Source: Candidatus Komeilibacteria bacterium
GTDB lineage: Bacteria > Patescibacteriota > Patescibacteriia > UBA1558 > S5-K13
Direction of reading: 5' to 3'
Assembly (NCBI GenBank): GCA_030591905.1
Contig: JAUVAE010000015.1
Location: forward strand, 1-10,279
Length of the DNA: 10,279 nucleotides
This document shows, piece after piece, positions 1 to 6,241 of the stretch (its first letter is position 1; each line of letters starts with the position of its first letter). The translations under genes were made by a program, and so were the position numbers. The notes below the pieces were generated by a model, which searched no databases, was not told the DNA's origin, and worked only from the letters and a program-made list of their open reading frames with translations.

Positions 1-1048
1 ATATTGTCTTATCAAATAAATAAATAATTAAGGCAAATACTGATAAAATTCCACTTAATAACCACGCTCTCATAACAATCTTTGACTCTGACCAGCCAAT
101 AGCTTCAAAATGATGATGTAATGGTGTAGATAAAAAAATTTTCTTTCCATTTCTAAGTTTTTTTGATATTAATTGGATGATTACAGATAAAGATTCTAAA
201 ATGAATATAAAGGCTACTAATGGTAAATAAAGTAAGGTATTAGTAAGCATAGCAATTATACCCAAAGTGATACCTAGGCTCATAGAGCCTGTGTCTCCCA
301 TAAAAAATCTGGCCGGGGGAATATTAAACCATAAAAATGTGACTAAAGTACCAACTATAACTCCACAAAAACTTGCCAAATCATATCTCCCCTGTAAAAA
401 ACTAATAACTCCAAAAGTAGCAAAACAAACTAATAATAAACCGCCTGCCAAACCATCCAATCCATCTGTTTCATTAACACTAAAAGAGGTTGCAGCTACC
501 ACAAAAGTAAAAATAGGAATAATCCACCATCCTATTTCAAAATTACCTATAAAAGGAATATGCAAAATATCCCAATCTAATTTAAAGAAAAACCATAAAG
601 CACCTATTAAAGATATTGCAAAATATATTAATAATTTTTTCCTCATACTTAATCCTCCACCCTTAGCACCTATTTTTCTAACACCTAAATAATCATCCCA
701 TAAGCCAATAATTGCCGTAACAACTAAAGCCCCTAATGGTAATAGTGTTTGGGATCTAGAAAAAAAGTTTAAAATTGCTACTCCGCTCTCTGGAAAAATA
801 ATATACAATAAATAACAAGAAAATATTATAATCAAAAGAGTTGCCCAAATAATAATTCCACCCATTGTAGGAGTTCCTTCCTTTTTCTTATGTAATTTAA
901 AAAATATAGGTGCACTATTTTCAGTTCGAATTTGTTTTCCTAATTTATATTTATATAAAAAATGAGTAACTAAAGGAGTGATAGCAAAAGCTACAATAGA
1001 TGATAAAGTGGTTAAAATGAAAATTTTTATTACCATTAAATTAAGCAT
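1..1048 (-). CDS. mraY: MraY, phospho-N-acetylmuramoyl-pentapeptide transferase (3' end cut by window edge)
   Basis: MraY transfers phospho-MurNAc-pentapeptide from UDP to undecaprenyl phosphate, making lipid I at the cytoplasmic membrane, the first membrane step of peptidoglycan synthesis. Reading the minus strand from ATG at 1048 gives 349 residues open to the window edge. Family motifs occur in order: GTPTMGG (58-64), the Asp pair in GLWDDY (D118/D119), NETDGLDGLAGG (192-203), WFN..PARFFMGDTGS (240-255, D252) and STPLHHHFE (307-315). Hydrophobic segments alternate throughout, as in this ten-helix enzyme. The length matches the family (about 320-360), so only the last few residues are probably missing. 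ATG at 1036 (codon 5) is an alternative start, and neither start has a clear ribosome binding site. It lies 128 bp downstream of a small unknown membrane gene on the same strand. I see no division or cell-wall cluster immediately beside it within the window. Confidence 0.96.
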   Translation of the reverse strand, partial: MLNLMVIKIFILTTLSSIVAFAITPLVTHFLYKYKLGKQIRTENSAPIFFKLHKKKEGTPTMGGIIIWATLLIIIFSCYLLYIIFPESGVAILNFFSRSQTLLPLGALVVTAIIGLWDDYLGVRKIGAKGGGLSMRKKLLIYFAISLIGALWFFFKLDWDILHIPFIGNFEIGWWIIPIFTFVVAATSFSVNETDGLDGLAGGLLLVCFATFGVISFLQGRYDLASFCGVIVGTLVTFLWFNIPPARFFMGDTGSMSLGITLGIIAMLTNTLLYLPLVAFIFILESLSVIIQLISKKLRNGKKIFLSTPLHHHFEAIGWSESKIVMRAWLLSGILSVFALIIYLFDKTI

Positions 1049-1161
1049 AAATTTTGAATTCTTAATTCTTAATTTTTAATTTTAATATAATTATTAATTC
1101 TTTAATTTTTTAATTAATTTATAATTTCCAAATTAAAATTCGAAATTCGTCATTAATAATT
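1049..1161. other. AT-only-like spacer with degenerate TTAATTCT/TTAATTTTT repeats
   Basis: This spacer between the unknown membrane gene and mraY is almost entirely A and T. It is built from reiterated short units such as TTAATTCTTAATT and TTTAATTTTTTAATTAA. No ORF, promoter of convincing quality or RNA gene is visible. Similar low-complexity AT tracts sit upstream of ftsX (5460-5515) and in the iscU leader (3588-3620), so the pattern is a property of this genome's spacers rather than of this site. Confidence 0.5.
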
Positions 1162-1174
1162 CTGCCGAAGGCAG
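1162..1174. repeat. Short GC-rich hairpin CTGCC-GAA-GGCAG
   Basis: A perfect 5-bp stem (CTGCC 1162-1166 with GGCAG 1170-1174) closes a GAA loop, just 3' of the stop codon of the unknown membrane gene on the minus strand. No T tract follows closely, so it is a poor intrinsic terminator by itself. The CTGCC/GGCAG arms also occur in the hairpin at 6527-6548, which suggests membership of a dispersed GC-rich palindrome family. Confidence 0.5.
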
Positions 1175-1176
1175 TA

Positions 1177-1545
1177 CTAGTATTCCATTCCGATAACACC
1201 AATTAAATAAACAATTAATTCTAAATTAACAAATAGACTGGCGGTTAATAAAAAATAAGGAATAATAAATTCTTTTTTAAAAATATAAACAATATAAGAA
1301 AAGAATAAATTGATAATCAGAATGAGAATTCCCAAAAAAGGTATGCTCAATAATTTCTGAGGAGAATCTATTAAATCTATTCCAAAATAAACATTATAAT
1401 GCAAGACATGGAATTCTTTCCCAAAATTAACAAAATTATAAATTAAATACCATAAATAAAAATTTACCGACAAAGTAAGAATTGTTAACCAATAGATAAT
1501 CTTTTTTCCAAAAAAAATTTTGAATTTTTCTTTTAAATACAGCAT
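1177..1545 (-). CDS. Conserved-looking small membrane protein of unknown function
   Basis: From ATG at 1545 this encodes about 122 residues ending in TAG. The frame stays open further upstream, and a TTG at 1599 would add 18 residues; neither start has a visible ribosome binding site. After a short basic N-terminus (KEKFKIFFGKK) there are three strongly hydrophobic stretches, probably transmembrane helices, at about residues 19-40, 67-90 and 94-118. Between helices 1 and 2 lies a polar loop containing LHYNVYFGID, the most distinctive part. From memory, similar three-helix proteins with an LHYN-YFG loop occur in other Parcubacteria, but I cannot name a family. It sits between nifS and mraY on the same strand. 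I do not assign a function. Confidence 0.65.
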   Translation of the reverse strand: MLYLKEKFKIFFGKKIIYWLTILTLSVNFYLWYLIYNFVNFGKEFHVLHYNVYFGIDLIDSPQKLLSIPFLGILILIINLFFSYIVYIFKKEFIIPYFLLTASLFVNLELIVYLIGVIGMEY

Positions 1546-1706
1546 TTTAGACTTTTTGAATAATAAATTACGTAACGAAATTTTCAGATTTAGAGACAAA
1601 TCTTTAAAATAATTTTTGAAGTTTATTATTAGTTAAGCTGAAAAGATTTTTTATGAATTTGGCTGAAATATGGAAATTGCAGTAGTAAAATTATTTTTTA
1701 AAAGGT

Positions 1707-2870
1707 CTATCTCAGTGGTGAAAATGATCTTAATTGTTTAACTATACTTTTTAAAACATCAACAAAATGATCAATATCTCTGATGGTATTATCTTTTCCA
1801 ATTGTAAGTCTTAAAGAACCATGAGCATTTTCTGGCTTTACTCCGATAGATAATAAAACATGTGATGCTTGTAAAGACCCTGAAGCACAAGCTGATCCAG
1901 TAGAACAAGCAACTCCTTCCATATCAAGTTTTAACAATAAACTTTCTCCTTCAATATTTTTAAATAAAAAATTAGCATTATTAGGAAGTCTTGAGATTTT
2001 ATCTCCATTTAAAGTAACACCTTTGATTTTTAAAACTTTGGTCATTAGAGAATCTCTAAGTTTTTTAATTTTAACTACTTCTTTAGCATGTTCAGAACTA
2101 GTTAACAAACTTATTGCCTTTCCTAATCCTACAATTGAAGGAACATTATAAGTTCCTGCTCGAAAACCATTTTCCTGATGTCCACCATGAAGCAAAGGAG
2201 TTATTCTAATTCCATTTTTAATATACAAAACTCCAATTCCTTTGGGACCATAAATTTTATGGCCAGACATAGATAAAAAATCTACTCTTAAACGAACAAT
2301 ATCCATAGGAACAAAATAAGTAGCCTGCACGGCATCAGTATGGAATAAGATCTTTTTCTCTCTGTCTTTATTTATTTCTGCTAACTCTTTACCAATTTTA
2401 CCAATTGGCTGGATAGTTCCTATTTCATTATTCACATACATTATTGAAATCAAACGTGTATTAGACTTAATAGCTTTCAAAACTTTCTGGTAATCAACTA
2501 CTCCATTTGACTCTGGTTTGATAAAAGTTACTTCTACTCCTCTTTTATTCAAAAATTTAGCTGTATCTAAAACACTAGGATGTTCAAAGGCACTAGTAAT
2601 TAAATGCCCTTGATAATCACTAAAAACACTTTTTAAAACAGTATTATTGCTTTCAGTTCCACCGGATGTAAAAATAACTTCTTCGGCCTTACAATTTAAA
2701 AAATCCGATATTATATCTTTTGTTTTTAAAACTGCTGCCTCGGCTTTTTGTCCAAGACTATGAAGAGAAGAAGCATTCCCAAAGTCATTACTAAAATATG
2801 GGAGCATTGCTTTTAGCACTCTCTGATCAACATGGGTTGTTGCAGCATTGTCAAAATATATTTTTTTCAT
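1707..2870 (-). CDS. nifS: NifS/IscS-type group I cysteine desulfurase
   Basis: This PLP enzyme converts cysteine to alanine and passes the sulfane sulfur, as a persulfide, to the IscU scaffold for Fe-S cluster assembly. The 387-residue length is typical of the family. The N-terminal FDNAATT and GGTES (70-74) form part of the PLP pocket. H97 (EHP) is in the ring-stacking position, the HTDAVQ segment (177-182) binds the cofactor, and K205 in SGHKIYGPKG is the Schiff-base lysine. The catalytic cysteine is C328 in GSACASG, with the short loop of group I (IscS/NifS) rather than SufS. RAGT (237-240) is also conserved. The gene starts five bases after the Nfu-domain gene's stop begins to clear (four-base gap), so it is the third gene of a tight Fe-S operon. 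IscS would be an equally fair name. Confidence 0.95.
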   Translation of the reverse strand: MKKIYFDNAATTHVDQRVLKAMLPYFSNDFGNASSLHSLGQKAEAAVLKTKDIISDFLNCKAEEVIFTSGGTESNNTVLKSVFSDYQGHLITSAFEHPSVLDTAKFLNKRGVEVTFIKPESNGVVDYQKVLKAIKSNTRLISIMYVNNEIGTIQPIGKIGKELAEINKDREKKILFHTDAVQATYFVPMDIVRLRVDFLSMSGHKIYGPKGIGVLYIKNGIRITPLLHGGHQENGFRAGTYNVPSIVGLGKAISLLTSSEHAKEVVKIKKLRDSLMTKVLKIKGVTLNGDKISRLPNNANFLFKNIEGESLLLKLDMEGVACSTGSACASGSLQASHVLLSIGVKPENAHGSLRLTIGKDNTIRDIDHFVDVLKSIVKQLRSFSPLR

Positions 2871-2874
2871 ATTA

Positions 2875-3105
2875 TTAAACTTTTTCTACTATAAGTTCAG
2901 GAACTTCTTTTTGCAGTTCCTTTTCAATAAAATTCTTCACAGTAATTTCAGCCATCGGACATCCTTGACACATGCCCAATAATTTAATTTGTAAGAGATT
3001 ATTTTTTTCATCATATTTAATAATTTCCATATCACCACCATCCATTTTTAACACTTCTCTTATTTTATCTATTTTATTTTGTAATTTTTTAATTATTTTT
3101 TCCAT
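2875..3105 (-). CDS. Stand-alone NifU C-terminal (Nfu) domain protein
   Basis: This 76-residue protein is a single Nfu domain. These domains bind a [4Fe-4S] cluster, usually across a dimer, and deliver it to target proteins. The hallmarks are DGGDMEII (22-29) and the cluster-binding CxxC in GMCQGCP (C46 and C49), followed by the helix AEITVKNFIEKEL. There is no IscU or ferredoxin domain, unlike full-length NifU of nitrogen fixers, and no A-type domain as in NfuA. It lies between iscU (104 bp upstream) and nifS (four-base gap downstream), so the three functions of a NifU/NifS system are encoded as separate small genes. The ATG has AGG directly adjacent, too close to act as a normal ribosome binding site. 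Confidence 0.93.
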   Translation of the reverse strand: MEKIIKKLQNKIDKIREVLKMDGGDMEIIKYDEKNNLLQIKLLGMCQGCPMAEITVKNFIEKELQKEVPELIVEKV

Positions 3106-3209
3106 CCTATTAAATATTATTTATCAAATTTATTCATTTTAAATTAATTACTTCAATCTAATTATCCGATTAAATCTATCTAATAATTTGATTTAACAGG
3201 ATAAATATT

Positions 3210-3578
3210 TTATTTTTTCTCCTTATAATTTTTAATTGCTTTTTTAAGAGCTTCAATGGCTAGCATTGAACAATGAATCTTAGGTGCTGGTAAACCACCT
3301 AATTTCTTTACAATAATATCTTTATTAATTTCTAAAGCCTTATCTAAAGTTTTTCCCTTGGCTTCTTGGGTGATCATAGAAGAACAGGCAATTGCCGCTC
3401 CACAACCCAAGGTTTCAAAACTAATATCTTTAATTTTATTATCTTTTATTTTTAAATACAATTTCATAATGTCGCCACAAATTGGATTACCAACTTGTCC
3501 CACGGCATCAGCATTCTTAATCTCCCCCAAATTATGCGGGTTCTTAAAATGCTCCATTACTTTTTTAGAATATAACAT
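3210..3578 (-). CDS. iscU: IscU-type Fe-S cluster assembly scaffold
   Basis: IscU accepts sulfur from the cysteine desulfurase and iron, builds a [2Fe-2S] cluster and hands it on. The 122-residue protein keeps all ligand positions: C34 and D36 in GNPICGD, C59 in LGCGAAIA, and H102-C103 in PKIHCSMLA. It lacks the roughly 20-residue insertion between the second and third Cys that marks SufU, and it has the His before the last Cys, so it is IscU-like rather than SufU-like. C65 is an extra cysteine. It is the first gene of the iscU-nfu-nifS operon. A sigma70-like promoter lies about 100 bp upstream (3713-3685). The ATG at 3578 has no obvious ribosome binding site. No IscR, HscA/HscB or ferredoxin gene is present in the window. 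Confidence 0.95.
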   Translation of the reverse strand: MLYSKKVMEHFKNPHNLGEIKNADAVGQVGNPICGDIMKLYLKIKDNKIKDISFETLGCGAAIACSSMITQEAKGKTLDKALEINKDIIVKKLGGLPAPKIHCSMLAIEALKKAIKNYKEKK

Positions 3579-3627
3579 ATGTGAATAGTTAAAAGTTAAA
3601 AAGTATAAAGTTAAAAGAAAATTCTAA

Positions 3628-3637
3628 TTTCTAGAAA
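3628..3637. promoter_or_regulatory. 10-bp perfect palindrome in the iscU leader
   Basis: TTTCTAGAAA is a perfect palindrome lying between the predicted transcription start (near 3678) and the iscU start codon. It could be an operator or a chance AT-rich palindrome. It does not resemble the known IscR type 1 or type 2 sites, and no regulator gene is nearby. Confidence 0.25.
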
Positions 3638-3676
3638 CTAAATACACGAAAAAATATGCAAAACATATCTTTTACA

Positions 3677-3686
3677 ATACTAGTAT
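3677..3686. promoter_or_regulatory. 10-bp palindrome over the isc promoter start site
   Basis: ATACTAGTAT is a perfect palindrome that overlaps the downstream end of the predicted -10 box (3690-3685, minus) and the likely transcription start of the iscU operon. A protein bound here would block initiation, so it is a candidate operator by position. Only one copy is seen, and short AT-rich palindromes arise easily by chance. Confidence 0.3.
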
Positions 3687-3713
3687 AATACCATCAACAA
3701 AGCGCTAAGTCAA
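3685..3713 (-). promoter_or_regulatory. Predicted sigma70 promoter of the iscU-nfu-nifS operon
   Basis: On the minus strand, TTGACT (3713-3708) and TATTAT (3690-3685) are separated by 17 bp. Each box matches the consensus at five of six positions. Initiation would fall near 3678, giving a leader of about 100 nt before the iscU ATG. The left arm of a 19-bp inverted repeat ends four bases upstream of the -35 box. Confidence 0.65.
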
Positions 3714-3717
3714 AGTC

Positions 3718-3825
3718 TCCCCCACTTTCTTTAAAATATTAATTTTTAATATTAAATATTTTTATTATTATAAATTTAGTTAATATTAGTAATACTAATA
3801 ATTGCGTTTTAAAGAAAGTGGGGGA
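3718..3825. repeat. Perfect 19-bp inverted repeat between two divergent promoters
   Basis: The left arm TCCCCCACTTTCTTTAAAA (3718-3736) is the exact reverse complement of the right arm at 3807-3825. They flank a 70-bp spacer that is nearly pure A/T. Read outward, each arm ends in AAAGTGGGGGA and runs straight into a -35 box: zero bases before TTGACA of rpmA and four bases before TTGACT of the iscU operon. Both arms lie upstream of the predicted start sites, so the repeat acts as DNA, not RNA. The arrangement suggests a shared activator or upstream element controlling both units. Confidence 0.85.
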
Positions 3826-3853
3826 TTGACAATATACCTATTTCTGTTATACT
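3826..3853 (+). promoter_or_regulatory. Strong predicted sigma70 promoter of rpmA
   Basis: A consensus -35 box TTGACA (3826-3831) and a near-consensus -10 box TATACT (3848-3853) are separated by 16 bp. Initiation would fall near 3860, leaving a leader of roughly 29 nt before the rpmA ATG at 3889. The -35 box directly abuts the right arm of the 19-bp inverted repeat. The leader has no Shine-Dalgarno sequence. Confidence 0.75.
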
Positions 3854-3888
3854 TTTATTCATAGAATTAATATTAATGAAATAATTAT

Positions 3889-4293
3889 ATGGCTCATAAA
3901 AAAGCAGGCGGATCTACGTCGCTGGGAAGAGATTCCCAAGCTAAAATGCTTGGCATCAAGTTATCGCATGGTCAAGCTACAAAACCAGGACAAATCATTG
4001 TTAAACAAAGAGGAACTAAATATTACCCCGGAAATAACGTAAAAAGAGCCGGTGATGATTCTTTAATTTCTTTAATCAATGGAATTGTTCAATTTAGCAA
4101 AAGAAAAGTAAAAAGGTTTGATGGTAATTTAAAACTTAGAACTATAGTGTCCGTAATCACTAAACCGATTGTTAAACCTGCCTCCGCTAAAGCTCCCACC
4201 TCCGTTAAAACTACGACGGACAAGTCGGCAGACAAGAAAGTTGAGAAAAAAATTATTAAAAAAGTTATTAAGAAAGAAACCCCTAAAAAGTAA
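3889..4293 (+). CDS. rpmA: Ribosomal protein L27 (bL27) with a Lys-rich C-terminal extension
   Basis: bL27 sits in the large ribosomal subunit, with its N-terminus near the peptidyl transferase centre. Residues 1-90 match the family: MAHKKAGGST at the N-terminus, GRDSQAKMLG, IIVKQRGTKYYPG (canonical IIVRQRGTKFHPG) and a closing strand ending in RTIVSVI. No cleavable N-terminal extension as in Firmicutes is present. About 44 further residues (91-134) are rich in Lys, Ala, Thr and Ser, making the protein 134 residues against the usual 85-90. Part of this tail is coded by an 18-bp tandem repeat of unusual, GC-rich sequence (4181-4214). The gene stands alone: the usual upstream partner rplU is absent, and the neighbours are on the other strand. 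It has its own promoter and an intrinsic terminator. Confidence 0.96.
   Translation: MAHKKAGGSTSLGRDSQAKMLGIKLSHGQATKPGQIIVKQRGTKYYPGNNVKRAGDDSLISLINGIVQFSKRKVKRFDGNLKLRTIVSVITKPIVKPASAKAPTSVKTTTDKSADKKVEKKIIKKVIKKETPKK
4181..4214 (+). repeat. Degenerate 18-bp tandem repeat within the rpmA tail
   Basis: CCTCCGCTAAAGCTCC (4181-4196) and CCTCCGTTAAAACTAC (4199-4214) match at 12 of 16 positions, offset by 18 bp (six codons), so each copy codes a six-residue unit (ASAKAP and TSVKTT) in the same frame. The stretch is flanked by CTGCC (4178-4182) and GGCAG (4227-4231), and TCCGT/ACGGA (4201-4205, 4216-4220) form another inverted pair. The core CGCTAAAGCT recurs in the spacer at 6305-6314. It looks like a dispersed palindromic element absorbed into the coding region. 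Confidence 0.55.
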
Positions 4294-4310
4294 AAATAAT
4301 TTACTATAAG

Positions 4311-4338
4311 AAAACCTCGTTATTCAACGAGGTTTTTT
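4311..4338 (+). terminator. Intrinsic terminator of rpmA
   Basis: AAAACCTCGTT (4311-4321) pairs perfectly with AACGAGGTTTT (4326-4336) around the loop ATTC, and the T run extends to 4338. The stem begins 17 bases after the rpmA stop. The A-rich 5' flank means it could also work weakly on the minus strand for transcription coming from ftsX. Confidence 0.9.
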
Positions 4339-4359
4339 GTTTTCAATAAAATTCGATTC

Positions 4360-4447
4360 ACCTCCCCTGTCTCCCCTCCTGACCCCTCCGACCTTCGGTA
4401 AACTCAGGACACCTCCCCTTATTAAGAGGAGGACAAACAGAGGAGGT
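4360..4447. repeat. GC-rich imperfect inverted repeat with nested hairpins
   Basis: The arms 4360-4380 and 4427-4447 are complementary at 17 of 21 positions without gaps. Inside are two smaller foldbacks. CCTGA (4378-4382) pairs with TCAGG (4404-4408), enclosing CCGA/TCGG (4388-4391, 4395-4398). The segment 4412-4432 folds into a nine-pair stem with one mismatch and the loop ATT. The C/T-rich left half and G/A-rich right half contrast sharply with the AT-rich surroundings. It lies between the convergent rpmA and ftsX genes, has no coding potential, and resembles a miniature non-autonomous repeat element. No target-site duplication is evident. Confidence 0.7.
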
Positions 4448-4529
4448 TGGGGGTGGTTAATTTAATGTTCACTTAAACTAAAAAGACTAATCCCGTGAAA
4501 GATAAATCTTCTTAAATAAAAAATTTAAA

Positions 4530-5459
4530 CTATATCTTCAAAAATTTCTTAAGAGCAATTGAACTACTGATAACAGAAAATAAACTCATTATTAAAAACT
4601 GACCTCCAAAAATCCAAATAAAATTACTATTAAAATATTCCATTAAATTTAAGGGGTAACCTTCGAACAATTTTATCAACAAAGGATTCATTACTGAAAG
4701 AAAGCCATAAAACAGTATTACCACTGCAATTACTGCAATTAAATTATAAAGTATTATCTCAAATATAAGAGGACTCTTAATAAAATTATTTGTGGCCCCC
4801 ACCAATCTCATTATTCCAATTTCTTCCCGATGGGTATAAGTAGCAATCTTGATTGTATTATAAACCATCATCAAAGCAATTAAAATAAATATAATTGAGA
4901 CAACATATCCGAATAATTTAATCTTATTAGAAATATCACTAAGACGATTAGTCATATTTGTATAATCTTTAAATTCCGATTCATCAATCTCAAATAAACT
5001 GCTATATTGACTCTCTTTTAGCTCAATCAGGATATCATCATACATATCCATATTTCTAGCTTTAATCTTTAAACTAGAGAGGAAAACCTGACCATCACCC
5101 TCTTTTAGCTCATTAACTGCTTCTACAATATGTTCATCTGATTCGTGTCTGCTTAAAAAACTATTTAGAGCATCTTCAGAAGAAACAAATTCCACATTTT
5201 CAATATATTCTGATGCCAAAATCTTTTGCTTTATCTCCTCTATTTTTTCACTACTTATATTCTCTTTAAAATATAAATTAACATCAATTTTTTCATTTAC
5301 TAAATTAACAGCATTGTCAGCTAATAAATTAAATCCTATTAAAAAATTAATTACGAAAAGAGTTAATATTAAAATAGTAATATTAATAATAGAAAGCCAA
5401 ATATTTCTCCAAAAACCTTGAAGGGCAAATTTCATTACTCTTAAAAATGATGTCATCAT
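4530..5459 (-). CDS. ftsX: FtsX, cell-division ABC transporter-like permease
   Basis: FtsX is the membrane subunit of the FtsEX complex, which couples ATP hydrolysis in the cytoplasm to activation of peptidoglycan hydrolases outside the membrane at the division site. The 309-residue protein has the standard layout: TM1 (about 21-47), an extracellular domain (48-180) and TM2 (182-205). A cytoplasmic segment follows with the FtsX signature REEIGIMRLVGAT (211-223), then TM3 (232-256) and TM4 (280-303). It ends with the basic KKFLKI. The start is ambiguous among ATGs at codons 1, 2 and 9, all before TM1. It follows ftsE after 56 bp of AT-rich sequence. Its own sequence looks intact, which matters because its partner ftsE carries a premature stop. 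Confidence 0.94.
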   Translation of the reverse strand: MMTSFLRVMKFALQGFWRNIWLSIINITILILTLFVINFLIGFNLLADNAVNLVNEKIDVNLYFKENISSEKIEEIKQKILASEYIENVEFVSSEDALNSFLSRHESDEHIVEAVNELKEGDGQVFLSSLKIKARNMDMYDDILIELKESQYSSLFEIDESEFKDYTNMTNRLSDISNKIKLFGYVVSIIFILIALMMVYNTIKIATYTHREEIGIMRLVGATNNFIKSPLIFEIILYNLIAVIAVVILFYGFLSVMNPLLIKLFEGYPLNLMEYFNSNFIWIFGGQFLIMSLFSVISSSIALKKFLKI

Positions 5460-5515
5460 AAATTTAAAACTTGAAATTAAAAATTTAAAATTTCTTTAAT
5501 TTTTTTCTAAAAAAA

Positions 5516-6196
5516 TTAAAGTATGTATCTTCCCCTAACTTGATCACTAATAATCTTTCCATCATCCATGGTTACAACTCTTTTTCCCAAACTATTTATA
5601 ATATCTCTATCATGACTAACTAAAATAACAGTAGTATTTAAATTATTTATTCTCAATAATAAATCAATAATTTCTCTAGAATTAATTGAATCCAAATTAC
5701 CAGTAGGTTCATCAGCTATTAGTAACTTTGGTTGATGAACTAATGACCTAGCGATTGCTGTTCTTTGTTGTTCTCCTCCAGAAAGCTGATATGGATATCG
5801 GTCGGCCTTACTTTGTAGTCCAACAATTTTTAAAATCTGAGGAACTATTTTATAAATTCTACTTTTTTGAGTTCCACAAGATTCCAAAGCAAAACTAACA
5901 TTTTCATAAACACTTTTCTTTTGTAATAATTTATAATCTTGAAAGACAACACCAATTTGTCTTCTCAAATATGGAACATCATAATTTCTAATAGTAGTAA
6001 TATCCCATCCACCAATCACTATTTTGCCGTCAGTAGGAGCTTCATCGGCTATTAACATTTTCACTAAGGTAGACTTACCTGTTCCACTTTGCCCAACAAT
6101 AGAAACAAACTCACCAGGTTAAATATTTAAGGAGACTTTATTTAAAGCCCAAACGTTCGGGTTGTAAAATTTTGATAAATTAGTAATTTCAATCAT
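5516..6196 (-). pseudogene. ftsE: FtsE, cell-division ATPase, interrupted by an in-frame TAA at codon 26
   Basis: FtsE is the ATPase that drives FtsX. From ATG at 6196 the frame would give a normal-length protein of 226 residues, but codon 26 (6121-6119) is TAA. It sits where related proteins have a charged or polar residue before PGEFVSIVG. Beyond it everything is intact in the same frame: Walker A GQSGTGKST (35-43), the Q-loop VFQDYKLL, signature LSGGEQQR, Walker B LLIADEPTGNLD and the H-loop VSHD. No ATG, GTG or TTG occurs in frame between the stop and the end of Walker A; the first is GTG at 6064. Re-initiation there (5516-6064, 182 residues) would therefore lack ATP binding. Candidate explanations are a sequencing error, a recent nonsense mutation, or readthrough. 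The clean conservation downstream favours error or very recent change. It precedes ftsX. Confidence 0.85.
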
Positions 6197-6241
6197 ATAT
6201 TCGGTTTACAATTAAACAAATCTTAATTAATCTTGATGGCC

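Noticed and set aside
267..692. Plus-strand open frame of 141 codons
   Set aside because: It is antisense to mraY, whose motifs are unambiguous, and its product is a Pro/Lys/Ile-rich shadow with no domain-like pattern.
3358..3588. Plus-strand open frame of 76 codons
   Set aside because: It is fully antisense to iscU, whose ligand residues are all present, and it shows no protein-like features.
3737..3806. CRISPR array, origin or riboswitch in the AT-rich centre of the inverted repeat
   Set aside because: There are no repeated spacers, no DnaA-box cluster or replication gene nearby, and the segment lies upstream of both predicted start sites, so it would not be in either mRNA.
3807..3825. 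MraZ operator
   Set aside because: AAGTGGGGGA resembles one MraZ-type box, but MraZ sites need several regularly spaced boxes, and neither neighbouring gene belongs to the division cluster normally controlled by MraZ.
6064..6196. Frameshift or alternative reading frame as the cause of the ftsE break
   Set aside because: Both sides of the TAA read in the same frame with family-typical residues, so it is a single nonsense codon, not an indel.
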